Source: Myxococcales bacterium (GTDB lineage Bacteria > Myxococcota_A > Polyangia > Haliangiales > Haliangiaceae). From it: a stretch of 64,000 nucleotides of DNA. Numbering within the stretch: position 1 is the stretch's first letter; each line of letters opens with the position of its first letter. Where the stretch lies: NCBI GenBank assembly GCA_016717005.1, contig JADJUF010000023.1, positions 1 to 64,000 of the forward strand. The letters run 5' to 3'. Below are positions 1 through 8,800 of the stretch, in pieces. Below the pieces are notes generated by a model. That model worked only from the letters and a program-made list of their open reading frames with translations, did no database searches and was not told where the DNA came from. The position numbers were made by a program, and so were the translations under genes.

Positions 1-1
1 G

Positions 2-376
2 TCGACCGCGGCGCTCGATGTCAATGGAGTGCCGGTGGTGGATCCGGCGGCGATGTTCGACGCCGCGGGCAACATGGTGGCGCTGGCGCACCTGCGCCGG
101 ATGGCCTGGAGCTGGCGCGGCTGCCTGACCGAGGCCGTGACCGTCGAGCGCGCCGGCGGGCCCGTCGACGACGGCGAGCGCTACGCGTACGGCGCGGACC
201 GGGTGCGGGTCAGGAAGACCCACACGCCCAGCCCGATGGGCTTCCTGCGCGAGGTGCTCGGCCGCCCGGCCCACGAGCGGGCCTTCGTCGTGATCCCGGT
301 CGGCTACCCCGCCGCCGGGGCCCAGGTGCCCGACCTGCACCGCAAGCCGCTGGCGGACGTGCTGGTCCGGAGGTGA
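2..376 (+). CDS. Nitroreductase family protein, C-terminal part (cut by window start)
   Basis: The reading frame is open from the first bases and ends with TGA at 374-376, so only about the last 124 residues are present. The segment SPMGFLREVLGRP followed by a Pro-Val-Gly-Tyr-Pro-Ala motif and VPDLHRKPL matches the C-terminal end of flavin-dependent nitroreductase-like oxidoreductases. The FMN-binding N-terminal part lies outside the window, so substrate and full domain order cannot be judged. There is a GTG at 29, but the frame is coherent upstream of it, so I treat the gene as truncated by the window rather than starting there. The family call rests on this short conserved tail only. Confidence 0.6.
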   Translation, partial: STAALDVNGVPVVDPAAMFDAAGNMVALAHLRRMAWSWRGCLTEAVTVERAGGPVDDGERYAYGADRVRVRKTHTPSPMGFLREVLGRPAHERAFVVIPVGYPAAGAQVPDLHRKPLADVLVRR

Positions 377-497
377 TCGGCGGGTGACGACGGCCAGCGG
401 CGCGCCGCGCCCTCGATGACGGCGATCCGCCAACCCGCCGCGCGTGGTCACGGCCGGTTCCGGGCCACGCGGTCGCGCGAGGGCGTAGGCTGTGGCG

Positions 498-1028
498 ATG
501 ATGTCCCTCGTCGACCGCCTCGCCTCCTACGCCGGCTATCACCGCGACAAACGCAACATCGCGACGCACTTCGTCGGGATCCCGATGATCCTGGTCGGCA
601 CGCAGGCCGCGCTCGCGAAGATCGGCCTGGGCCCGGTCAACGCGGCGGTGGCGGCGACCGGCCTGGCGACGCGCTACTACCGGGCGATCGATCCCGCGTA
701 CGGCAACGCCATGGGCGTGGTGCTGGGCACGACCTGCGCGATGGGCACGGCCATCGCCGCGCTGCCGACGCCGCTGTGGGCGGGCGCGACCGGCGGGCTA
801 CTGGTCGGCGGCTGGGCGATCCAGTTCGTCGGGCACGCGTTCGAGGGCCGCAAGCCGGCGTTCCTCGACGATCTGCGCGGGTTGCTCGACGGTCCGCTGT
901 TCCTGGTGGCCGAGGTCGCGTTCGCCCTCGGGTTGTCGCCGGAGCTGCGCGCCGAGGTCGAGCGGCGCGCAGGCCCGACGCGCTGGGGCAGCGTCGACGC
1001 GACCGAGCTGGCGACCGCGGCGGCGTGA
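498..1028 (+). CDS. Mpo1-like (DUF962 / YGL010w family) membrane protein
   Basis: Product of about 176 residues. The N-terminal YHRDKRNIATHFVGIP and the later QFVGHAFEGRKPAF are the conserved His-rich blocks of the Mpo1/DUF962 family. In yeast the prototype is a Fe(II)-dependent dioxygenase in 2-hydroxy fatty acid alpha-oxidation; bacterial members are mostly uncharacterised. Hydrophobic stretches around residues 26-45 and 75-115 fit an integral membrane protein. ATG at 498 or 501 is preferred over the upstream GTG at 492 because a TAGGCT -10-like element (486-491) sits just before it. The last 15 codons and the stop are the first copy of a three-copy tandem repeat. Confidence 0.75.
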   Translation: MMSLVDRLASYAGYHRDKRNIATHFVGIPMILVGTQAALAKIGLGPVNAAVAATGLATRYYRAIDPAYGNAMGVVLGTTCAMGTAIAALPTPLWAGATGGLLVGGWAIQFVGHAFEGRKPAFLDDLRGLLDGPLFLVAEVAFALGLSPELRAEVERRAGPTRWGSVDATELATAAA

Positions 1029-1150
1029 CCGCCGATCGCGCTCGGAACGTCGACGCGACCGAGCTGGCGACCGCGGCGGCGTGACCCCCGATCGCGCTGG
1101 GGCAGCGTCGACGCGACCGAGCTGGCGACCGCGGCGGCGTGACCGCCGGG
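981..1150 (+). repeat. Three-copy tandem repeat (56-58 bp) spanning the stop codon of the Mpo1-like gene
   Basis: The block GTCGACGCGACCGAGCTGG plus the following GCGACCGCGGCGGCGTGA recurs with starts at 993, 1049 and 1107. Copy 1 is the coding end of the preceding gene with its TGA; copies 2 and 3 are downstream. Copies 1 and 3 share the leader CGCTGGGGCA, while copy 2 is 2 nt shorter there. The rest of 1029-1301 shows no convincing gene. Confidence 0.9.
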
Positions 1151-1301
1151 CCCGCGATCGCGCGGGCCGCCGTCACCGTCGTGGGCGCGACCTGCGGTCG
1201 TGCGGCGCGGCGCAGTCCGGCCGCGGCCCCGGCGCTGCCCTGACAGGCCGCGCGACGAGCTGCCGGCGCGGCGCGGACGCGGTAGGGTGCGCGCCGTCGC
1301 G

Positions 1302-3248
1302 ATGCGCATCCTCCTGGTCACGCCGCCGATGACCCAGCTCAACACGCCGTACCCGGCGACGGCGTACCTGTGCGGGTTCCTGGCGCAGCACGCCGCCCGG
1401 CTCGGGCTCGAGGTGGTGCAGGCCGATCCGGCGCTCGAGCTGTTCTTGCGGCTGTACTCGCGGGCGGGCGTCACCGCGCTGGCCGCGCGGATCGCGGCGC
1501 GGGTCGGCGACCGCGGCGGCGGCAAGAAGGCGCGCCGCGACGGCGGGCTCGACGCCTCGGTCGGGCACTTCCTGGCCGAGCCCGGGCGCTACGCCGACAC
1601 CGTCGACGCGGTCGTGCGCTTCCTGCAGGGGCGCGACCCGTCGCTGGCGCTGCGCATCGCCGGGCGCGAGTGGCTGCCCGAGGGCCCGCGGTTCGCGGCG
1701 ATCGATGACGCGCTCGCGGCCGAGCCCGGCGGCGATCCGCTGGCGTGGGCGTTCGGCGAGCTCGGCATCCACGATCGCGCGAAGTACCTCGCGAGCCTGT
1801 ACGTCGACGACCTGGCCGACGTGATCGCGCGCGGCGAGGACGCGCACTTCGGGCTGTCGCGCTACGGCGAGAAGCTCGCGGCCAGCGCGCCCAGCTTCGA
1901 CGGCCTGGCCGCGGCCCTGGCGGCGCCGCCGACCCTGGTCGACGACCACCTGGCCGAGCTGACGCGCGCGCTGGTCGACCGCCACCGACCCGACCTCCTG
2001 GGCCTGACCGTGCCGTTCCCCGGCAACGTCTACGGCGCGCTGCGCATGGCCCAGGCCGTGCGCGCCCACGCCCCGGCGACGCGGATCGTGATGGGCGGCG
2101 GCTACGTCAACACCGAGCTGCGCGGCCTGCGCGAGCCGCGCCTGTTCGACCTGGTCGACTACGTCACCCTCGACGACGGCGAGGCGCCGCTGCTGGCGCT
2201 GCTCGAGCACCTGCGCGACCCGGCCCGGCCGCTCCTGCGCACGTTCGTGCGCGTCGACGGCGAGGTCGAGCAGCGGACGACCGACGCGCTCCACGACGTG
2301 CCGCTGGCCCAGGCCGGCACGCCGACCTACGCCGGGCTGCCGCTCGATCGCTACCTGTCGGTGGTCGAGATGCTCAACCCGATGCACCGGCTGTGGTCCG
2401 ACGGGCGCTGGAACAAGCTCACCGTCGCCCACGGCTGCTACTGGAAGAAGTGCAGCTTCTGCGACGTCACGCTCGACTACATCGGCCGCTACGATCCGGT
2501 GACCGCCGACCTGCTGGTCGATCGGATCGAGGCGATCGTCGCCGAGACCGGCCAGACCGGGTTCCACCTGGTCGACGAGGCCGCGCCGCCGGGCGGGCTC
2601 AAGGCCCTGGCCGAGCGCCTGCTCGCGCGCGGCGTGACGATCACCTGGTGGGGCAACATCCGGTTCGAGAAGACCTTCACGCCCGAGCTGGCGCAGCTGC
2701 TGGCCCGGGCGGGCTGCGTCGCGGTGTCGGGCGGGCTCGAGGTCGCGTCCGATCGCCTGCTCGAGCGCATGAAGAAGGGCGTCACGGTCGAGCAGGTCGC
2801 GCGCGTGACCCGGGCGTTCACCGACGCCGGGATCATGGTCCACGCCTACCTGATGTACGGGTTCCCGACCGAGACCGAGCAGGAGACGATCGACAGCCTC
2901 GAGCGCGTGCGCCAGCTGTTCGCCGCCGGGTGCGTGCAGTCGGCGTTCTGGCACCGGTTCGCGGCCACGACCCACAGCCCGATCGGCCAGGCGCCTGACC
3001 TGTTCGGCATCCGCCTGACCCGGGCGCGCGCGGTCACGTTCGCCGAGAACGAGGTGCCGTTCACCGATCCGACCGGCGTCGATCACGACCGCCTCGGCGT
3101 CGGCCTGCGCAAGGCGCTCTACAACTACATGCACGGCCTCGGCCTCGACGTCGACGTCCGGCGCTGGTTCGACGACGGCGGCCGCGGCCGCAAGGTGCCC
3201 GCCGCCAAGGTCCCGCGCGATCTGGTGGAGCGCGCGCTCTCGCGCTGA
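1302..3248 (+). CDS. B12-binding-type radical SAM protein with CX4CX2C cluster motif
   Basis: Product of 648 residues. It begins MRILLVTPP, typical of cobalamin-binding radical SAM proteins. The region around residues 225-300 (LLGLTVPFPG, IVMGGGYVNTEL, DYVTLDDGE) resembles the Rossmann B12-binding domain, though I see no DxHxxG motif. The SAM iron-sulfur motif follows as CYWKKCSFC at residues 379-387, spaced CX4CX2C instead of the usual CX3CX2C. GGLEVASDRLLERMKKGV and LMYGFPTETEQET are typical downstream radical SAM strands. The start at 1302 is chosen because homology begins there; upstream codons are low-complexity. It ends 24 nt before puuD, but puuD has its own -10 element, so co-transcription is uncertain. 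Substrate unknown. Confidence 0.85.
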   Translation: MRILLVTPPMTQLNTPYPATAYLCGFLAQHAARLGLEVVQADPALELFLRLYSRAGVTALAARIAARVGDRGGGKKARRDGGLDASVGHFLAEPGRYADTVDAVVRFLQGRDPSLALRIAGREWLPEGPRFAAIDDALAAEPGGDPLAWAFGELGIHDRAKYLASLYVDDLADVIARGEDAHFGLSRYGEKLAASAPSFDGLAAALAAPPTLVDDHLAELTRALVDRHRPDLLGLTVPFPGNVYGALRMAQAVRAHAPATRIVMGGGYVNTELRGLREPRLFDLVDYVTLDDGEAPLLALLEHLRDPARPLLRTFVRVDGEVEQRTTDALHDVPLAQAGTPTYAGLPLDRYLSVVEMLNPMHRLWSDGRWNKLTVAHGCYWKKCSFCDVTLDYIGRYDPVTADLLVDRIEAIVAETGQTGFHLVDEAAPPGGLKALAERLLARGVTITWWGNIRFEKTFTPELAQLLARAGCVAVSGGLEVASDRLLERMKKGVTVEQVARVTRAFTDAGIMVHAYLMYGFPTETEQETIDSLERVRQLFAAGCVQSAFWHRFAATTHSPIGQAPDLFGIRLTRARAVTFAENEVPFTDPTGVDHDRLGVGLRKALYNYMHGLGLDVDVRRWFDDGGRGRKVPAAKVPRDLVERALSR

Positions 3249-3259
3249 CCGCGCGTATA

Positions 3260-3265
3260 TATACT
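3260..3265 (+). promoter_or_regulatory. -10 element TATACT for puuD, 7 nt from the start codon
   Basis: TATACT lies inside a TATATATACT run, strikingly AT-rich for this genome, and is followed by exactly 7 nt before ATG 3273. Initiation about 7 nt downstream would fall at the ATG, giving a leaderless mRNA. No clear -35 is visible. Confidence 0.6.
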
Positions 3266-3272
3266 GGCCCGA

Positions 3273-4469
3273 ATGCACGGGAACGAGCTGCTCGACGTGG
3301 TGTTCCGATGGGCCCACCTGATCGCCGGGATCATGTGGATCGGGAACTCGATGCTGTTCAACTGGCTCGATCGCAACCTGGTCGCGCCCGGCCCTGACGC
3401 CAGCAAGCTGTCGCAGGGCAAGATCTACATGGTCCACTCGGGCGCGTTCTACGAGGTCGAGAAGAAGCTCCTGGCGCCGGGCGAGCTGCCCGATCAGCTC
3501 CACTGGTTCAAGTGGCAGAACTTCTCGACCTGGGCGACGGGCATCGCGCTCCTGGTGGTCGTCTACTACATGAACGGCGCCGCGTTCCTGATCGACCCGT
3601 CGGTGCGGGCGATGGGGCAGGGCGAGGCGATCGGGTGGTCGGTCGGCGCGCTGGTGGCGGCGTGGGCGATCTACGACGGCCTGTGGATGACGCTGGGCAA
3701 GAAGGCGCCGGCGGCGGCGACCGTGCTGTCGTTCGTGATGCTGTTCGGCGCCGCCTACGCGTTCACGCTCCTGTTCAGCGGCCGGGCCGCGTACCTGCAG
3801 ACCGGCGTGATGATCGGCACGGTCATGACCGGCAACGTGTGGATGCGGATCATGCCGTCGCAGCGGTCGCTGATCGCCGCGACCAAGGCCGGGGAGGAGC
3901 AGGACGCGACCCTGTCGCTGCGCGCCAAGCAGCGGTCGATCCACAACAACTACCTGACGTTCCCGCTGCTGTTCATCATGATCTCGAACCACTTCCCGTC
4001 GACCTACGGCCACCACCTGCGCTGGTTCGTGCTGGCCGCGGTGATGGTGGGCGGCGCCGGCGTCCGCCACTTCATGAACGCGCGCTACGACGGCCGGCCG
4101 TGGATGACGTGGGCGACGCCGGGCGTGGGCATGGCGGCGGTGGCGTTGGCCGGCCTGGTGCTGCTGACCCGCATCCGCGAGGCGCCGGCCGTGACCGTGA
4201 CCGACCAGGTGTCGTTCGCGCGGGTCCAGGAGATCATCCAGGCGCGGTGCGTGCAGTGCCACAGCGCCAGCCCGACCGACGATCAGTTCCAGGTGGCGCC
4301 GGTCAACGTCATGTTCGACACCGCCGAGCGGGTCCAGGCGATGGCGGCGCGCATCAAGGACCGCGTCTACGTCAACAAGACCATGCCGTTCCTCAACAAG
4401 ACCCAGATCACCGAGCAGGAGCGGGCCGAGCTGGCCGCCTGGGTCGATCAGGGAGCGCAGCTCAAGTGA
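3273..4469 (+). CDS. puuD: PuuD-type membrane urate oxidase with C-terminal cytochrome c domain
   Basis: Product of 398 residues. The N-terminal RWAHLIAGIMWIGNSMLFN and several hydrophobic helices up to about residue 300 match the urate hydroxylase PuuD membrane domain. The C-terminal part has CVQCH (residues 326-330) and a Met-containing tail (TMPFLNKTQIT), a one-heme cytochrome c fold on the periplasmic side. PuuD converts urate to 5-hydroxyisourate and passes electrons to the respiratory chain through the cytochrome domain instead of making H2O2. The stop overlaps the GTG start of allB (4-nt overlap), so the two are translationally coupled. uraH and the alc-uraD fusion that complete the route lie 6-8 kb downstream. 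Confidence 0.9.
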   Translation: MHGNELLDVVFRWAHLIAGIMWIGNSMLFNWLDRNLVAPGPDASKLSQGKIYMVHSGAFYEVEKKLLAPGELPDQLHWFKWQNFSTWATGIALLVVVYYMNGAAFLIDPSVRAMGQGEAIGWSVGALVAAWAIYDGLWMTLGKKAPAAATVLSFVMLFGAAYAFTLLFSGRAAYLQTGVMIGTVMTGNVWMRIMPSQRSLIAATKAGEEQDATLSLRAKQRSIHNNYLTFPLLFIMISNHFPSTYGHHLRWFVLAAVMVGGAGVRHFMNARYDGRPWMTWATPGVGMAAVALAGLVLLTRIREAPAVTVTDQVSFARVQEIIQARCVQCHSASPTDDQFQVAPVNVMFDTAERVQAMAARIKDRVYVNKTMPFLNKTQITEQERAELAAWVDQGAQLK

Positions 4470-5813
4470 CGCGGGTCGATCGGGTCGTGCGGTCGCGGCG
4501 CGTGGTCACCGGCGGCGCGATCGGCCCGGCCGCGATCTACATCGCCGGCGCGCGCATCGTCGCGGTGGCGCCGTGGGCCGACGTCCCGGCCGGGGCCGCG
4601 CTCGACGACGTCGACGACCTGGCGGTGCTGCCCGGCGTGGTCGACACCCACGTCCACCTCAACGAGCCCGGCCGCACCGAGTGGGAGGGCTTCGAGACCG
4701 CGACCCGGGCCGCGGCCGCCGGCGGCGCGACGACCCTGGTCGACATGCCGCTCAACTCGATCCCGCCGACCACGACCCGGGCGGCGCTCGCCGCCAAGCG
4801 CGCCGCCGCGACCGGGCAGTGCGCGGTCGACGTCGGCTTCTGGGGCGGGGTCGTGCCCGGCAACACGGGCGAGCTCGCCGGCATGGTCGCCGACGGGATC
4901 CGCGGCTTCAAGTGCTTCCTGGTCGACAGCGGCGTCGAGGAGTTCGGCTGGGTCGACGAGGCGGCGCTGGCGCCGGCGATGGCCGAGCTGGCGCGGCTGG
5001 CGGCGCCGCTGCTGGTCCACGCCGAGGTGGCCGGCCCGATCGACGCGGCCGCGGCCGGCCTGGCCGGCGCCGACCCCGCGCGCGTACGCGACCTACCTGG
5101 CCAGCCGGCCGCCGGCCGCCGAGGAGCAGGCGATCGCCCTGGTGGTGCGGCTGTGCCGGGCCACGCGCGCGCGCACGCACATCGTCCACCACTCGGCGGC
5201 GTCGGCGCTGCCGCTCCTGCGCGGGGCCCGCGCCGACGGCCTGCCGCTCACCGCCGAGACCTGCCCGCACTACCTGACGTTCGCGGCCGAGGACATCGAC
5301 GACGGCGCGACGCCGTGGAAGTGCGCGCCGCCGATCCGCGAGCGCGCCAACCGCGACGCGCTGTGGGCGGCGCTGGCCGAGGGCGTGCTGTCGCTGGTCG
5401 CGTCCGATCACTCGCCGTGCACGCCGGCGCTCAAGCGCCTCGACGCCGGCGACTTCGTGGCGGCGTGGGGCGGCATCGCCGGGCTGCAGGTGGCGCTGCC
5501 CGCCGTGTGGACCGCGGCCCGGGCCCGCGGCCACACGCTCGTCGACCTGGTCCGGTGGATGTGCGAGGCGCCGGCGGCCCTGGCCGGGCTCGCGGGGCGC
5601 AAGGGCGTGATCGCCGTCGGCGCCGACGCCGACCTGTGCGTGCTGGCCGACGCCGAGGCGTTCTGCGTCGACCCCGCGCTGATCCGCCATCGCCACCAGG
5701 TCACGCCCTACGCCGGCGTGCGCCTGGTCGGCCGCGTCCACGCCACCTACCTGCGCGGCCGCAAGATCTTCGACGGCACCGACGTCGACGGCGTCGGCGG
5801 CGCGCTGTTGTAA
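4466..5813 (+). CDS. allB: Allantoinase, interrupted by a frameshift at 5078-5084
   Basis: Cyclic amidohydrolase that opens allantoin to allantoate. The first part carries DTHVHLNEPGRTEWEGF (zinc His pair), TTLVDMPLNSIPPTT and GFKCFL (Lys that would be carbamylated); the second carries THIVHHSAASALP, ETCPHYL and ASDHSPC. The two halves lie in different frames. Up to DPAR (5083) the frame starts at 4466; from YATYLASRP (5085) it is shifted. Adding one CG to the GCGCGCG run at 5078-5084 restores a normal 449-residue enzyme, so I suspect a sequence error more than a pseudogene. The GTG start overlaps the puuD stop (GTGA). Confidence 0.85.
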
Positions 5814-5883
5814 GCAACCGCGCGCGCGGCCGGTCGATAGGTAGGGGACGCGCCGGGTTGGCGCATGGAACCAGGAGGACCCG

Positions 5884-8800
5884 ATGGGATGGACCGCCAG
5901 CTACCAGATCCTGCGCGATCGACCGCTCGACGACGACGAGCTGACCGCGCTCGACGACTTCATCGCGCGCAGCAACAAGCCGTCGTGGGAGGGGGAGGGC
6001 TTCGGGCTCGCGGTGACGCGCGAGGGGCGCGCCGACCGCGTCATCGGCGATGGCTGGCAGAAGCTGCCGTTGACCGAGGACACCGAGGATCTGGAGCGGC
6101 TGTGCCGCGTGCTCAACGAGCTGGCGACCGTGGTCGCCGGCGTCGAGCTCCGGCTGGTCGACGACTTCGGCGCGCTCGGCCTGACGCCGGCCGGCCAGGC
6201 CACGACCAGCGGGCGGCCGGCGGCGCTGGTCGACCTCGGTGAGCGCGACCGGACCCAGTGGCAGGCGCCAGGGGCCTGGCTCCCGCCCCGGTTCGCGCCA
6301 GTGCCGGCCGAGCTGGTCGACTGGCTCGCCGGCGCCGACGGCGATCGCTCGGTCGTCCGCGCGGCGCTCACGACGCTCGCCGACTGGCCGCGCGAGCACC
6401 CGGACCGCGCGCGCGTGCTGGCGCGCCTGGCCGAGACCTCGGCGCGCACGGTCGCCAAGGCCGGCCTCGACGTCTACGCCGAGGCCACGCGCGACAGCGA
6501 CGGCTGGGGCGTGGTGACGCGGGCGCTCGAGGGCATGGCGGCGGGGGACGTGACCCCGGCCTTCGTCGTCCGCTTCCTGACGATCTGGCGCCACCCGCGC
6601 GGGATCTACTGGTACGGCGATCTCGCGCTGCCCGACCGGTTCCGCGACCAGGTCGCGGCGGACGCCGAGGTCGAGGGGCAGATGCGCGCGGATCTCGCGG
6701 CCTCGCTCGACGACCCCAGCGCGACCGAGCTGGTGCATCGCCGGGCCGAGCACGCCGCGCACATGCTCGGGCGCGCGCGCACGCCGAGCGCGATCCGGGC
6801 GCTGGTCGAGGCGGCGCGGCGGCTGCGCGGGACGCCGCTGTCGACCGATCTGCGCTACCACACCTACCCCGGCATCCACGAGGGGCTGGCCCTGGCGGCG
6901 GTGCCGGCGGCGGTGCCGACCCTGCTGCTCGACCTCGGCACCGGCCCCAACTGGGAGCGGCACCGGATCGCGGCGCTGCGGACGCTGGCGCAGCGCGCCC
7001 CCGCGCGGGTCGAGCCGATCGCGAGCGCGCTGGCGGCTGGCGGCGACCTCGATCTGATCGAGGTGCTGACGATGATCGGCGGCGCCGCGGTCGGGCCCGC
7101 GCTGCGGCTGCTGGCCGACGCGCCCGACGCGTGGCTGGCACGGCGCGCGCGCGAGGCCCTGGCGGCCCGCGGTGACGAGGTCCCGCCCGAGCTCGAGGTC
7201 GATCTGCCGGCGCGGGTGCTCCACCGCAGCGGGCGCGTGCGCGACGACGCGGTGCGCGCCATCGAGGCGCTCGGCCCGAGCCACCTGCGCTGCCTGGTCG
7301 TGGCGGACGCGCTCGACGTCGCGGTCCGGCAGCGGTTCGACGAGGTCGTGCTGGTGCGCTCGGGGCTCGACGTCGTGCCGCGCGCGCTGCGCCGGGCTCC
7401 GCTCGACCAGCGCCTGGCGTGGATCGATCGCGGCGGCGACGGCGCGGTGCCGCCGCAGACGTGGTGGCCGGCGCTCGACCCGATCGTGGTCGACGGCGTC
7501 GCCGAGCACGCGGCCCGGGTGCCGCGGCCGTGGCCGCGCCTCGACGAGGCCAGCGAGCGCGCGCTCGTGGCCGAGGAGGAGGCGGTCCTCGCGGTGCTGC
7601 GGGCGGGCGCGCTCGACGTCGCCGCCGAGGTCGGCGCGGCCATCGCGGCGCCGGCCGAGGTGCGGCTGATCGATCCGCTGGCGCCGGCGCCGCCACCGAT
7701 CGCGGCCACGTCGTCGGCGCCGGGCACCGCGCCGGCCGCGGCCGTGACGTCGTCGTCGAGCGCGGGCTCGCCGCTGCCGGCGCCGAGCGCCATCGCGGCG
7801 CCGGCGGCGCCCGGGGCCGGCGACCTCGCGGACGAGGTCATCGATGAGCTGCTCTCGGTCATGGCGCGCGAGGTGACGGTGCCGCCGGCGCTGGTCGCGC
7901 GGGCGGGCCTGGCGCGCGGGATCGCGAGCATGGACAGCTACGCGCGCGGCAACGCGCTCCGCGATCGGTTGCTCGCGTGCGATCGAGCCCGGGTCGGACA
8001 GCGCCTGCTCGCCGGCCTGGAGACGCTGCACGCTGGCTATCCCATCAGCCGCATCGCCGAGGGCGTGTTCCCGTACGTGGGTGACTCGGACGACGGCGCC
8101 GCCGCGCTGACGAGGTGCTGGCAGGTGGCGTTCGAGGTGCCATGGGAGAACCCCGGTCGCCTGACCGATCTGCTCGCGGCGGTGGCGTCGATGCCGCCGC
8201 TGTTCGCGGCGTGCGTCGACGAGCTGGCCGCGCCCGACGGCGACCGCGGGGGGGCGCGCACGGCCAGCGCGTTCGAGCTGGTCACCCGCGCCACCGCCCA
8301 CGCCGACCTGGCGCGCGCCGCGATCGTGGCGCGCCTGCGGGCCGATCGCGGGCGCCCCGGTGAGCGCGTGCGCTGGCGGCGCGACGCCCAGCGCGCGCTG
8401 GCGCGCCTGCCTGGCCCCGACGCGGCGCCGACCGCGCTGCTCGAGCTGGCCGAGGCCGCCGAGCCGTCGACGATGGTCAACCTCATCGAGTGCCTGGCGG
8501 CGAGCGACCTCGGCTCGGCGACCCAGGTCAAGCGCCTGGTCGACACGCCCGGGCTCGCGGTCGACGCGGCCAAGGTGCTGCTCCGCGCCGGGCTGGTGAC
8601 CGCGGCCGAGCGCGCGCGCTTGCTCGCCCATCCGTTCTGGCGCGTGCGCCTGGTCGCCGCCGACGAGTGCCGTGAGTGGGCGCGGGCCAAGGTCGAGACG
8701 TTCGCGGTGTGGGCCGCGATCGACGCCGCTGGCATCGCGGTGCCCGATGACGATCGGCGCCGAGCCCGGGGCGACGCCGCCGCGTCCGCGAGCTGGGACG

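Noticed and set aside
981..1150. Tandem repeats considered as a CRISPR array or an origin iteron cluster
   Set aside because: Copies are adjacent without spacers and contain a coding 3' end; no AT-rich region, DnaA box or replication gene is near.
1173..4262. A 1029-residue minus-strand open frame
   Set aside because: It lies antisense to the radical SAM gene and puuD, both with motifs in order. The minus translation has no recognisable motifs.
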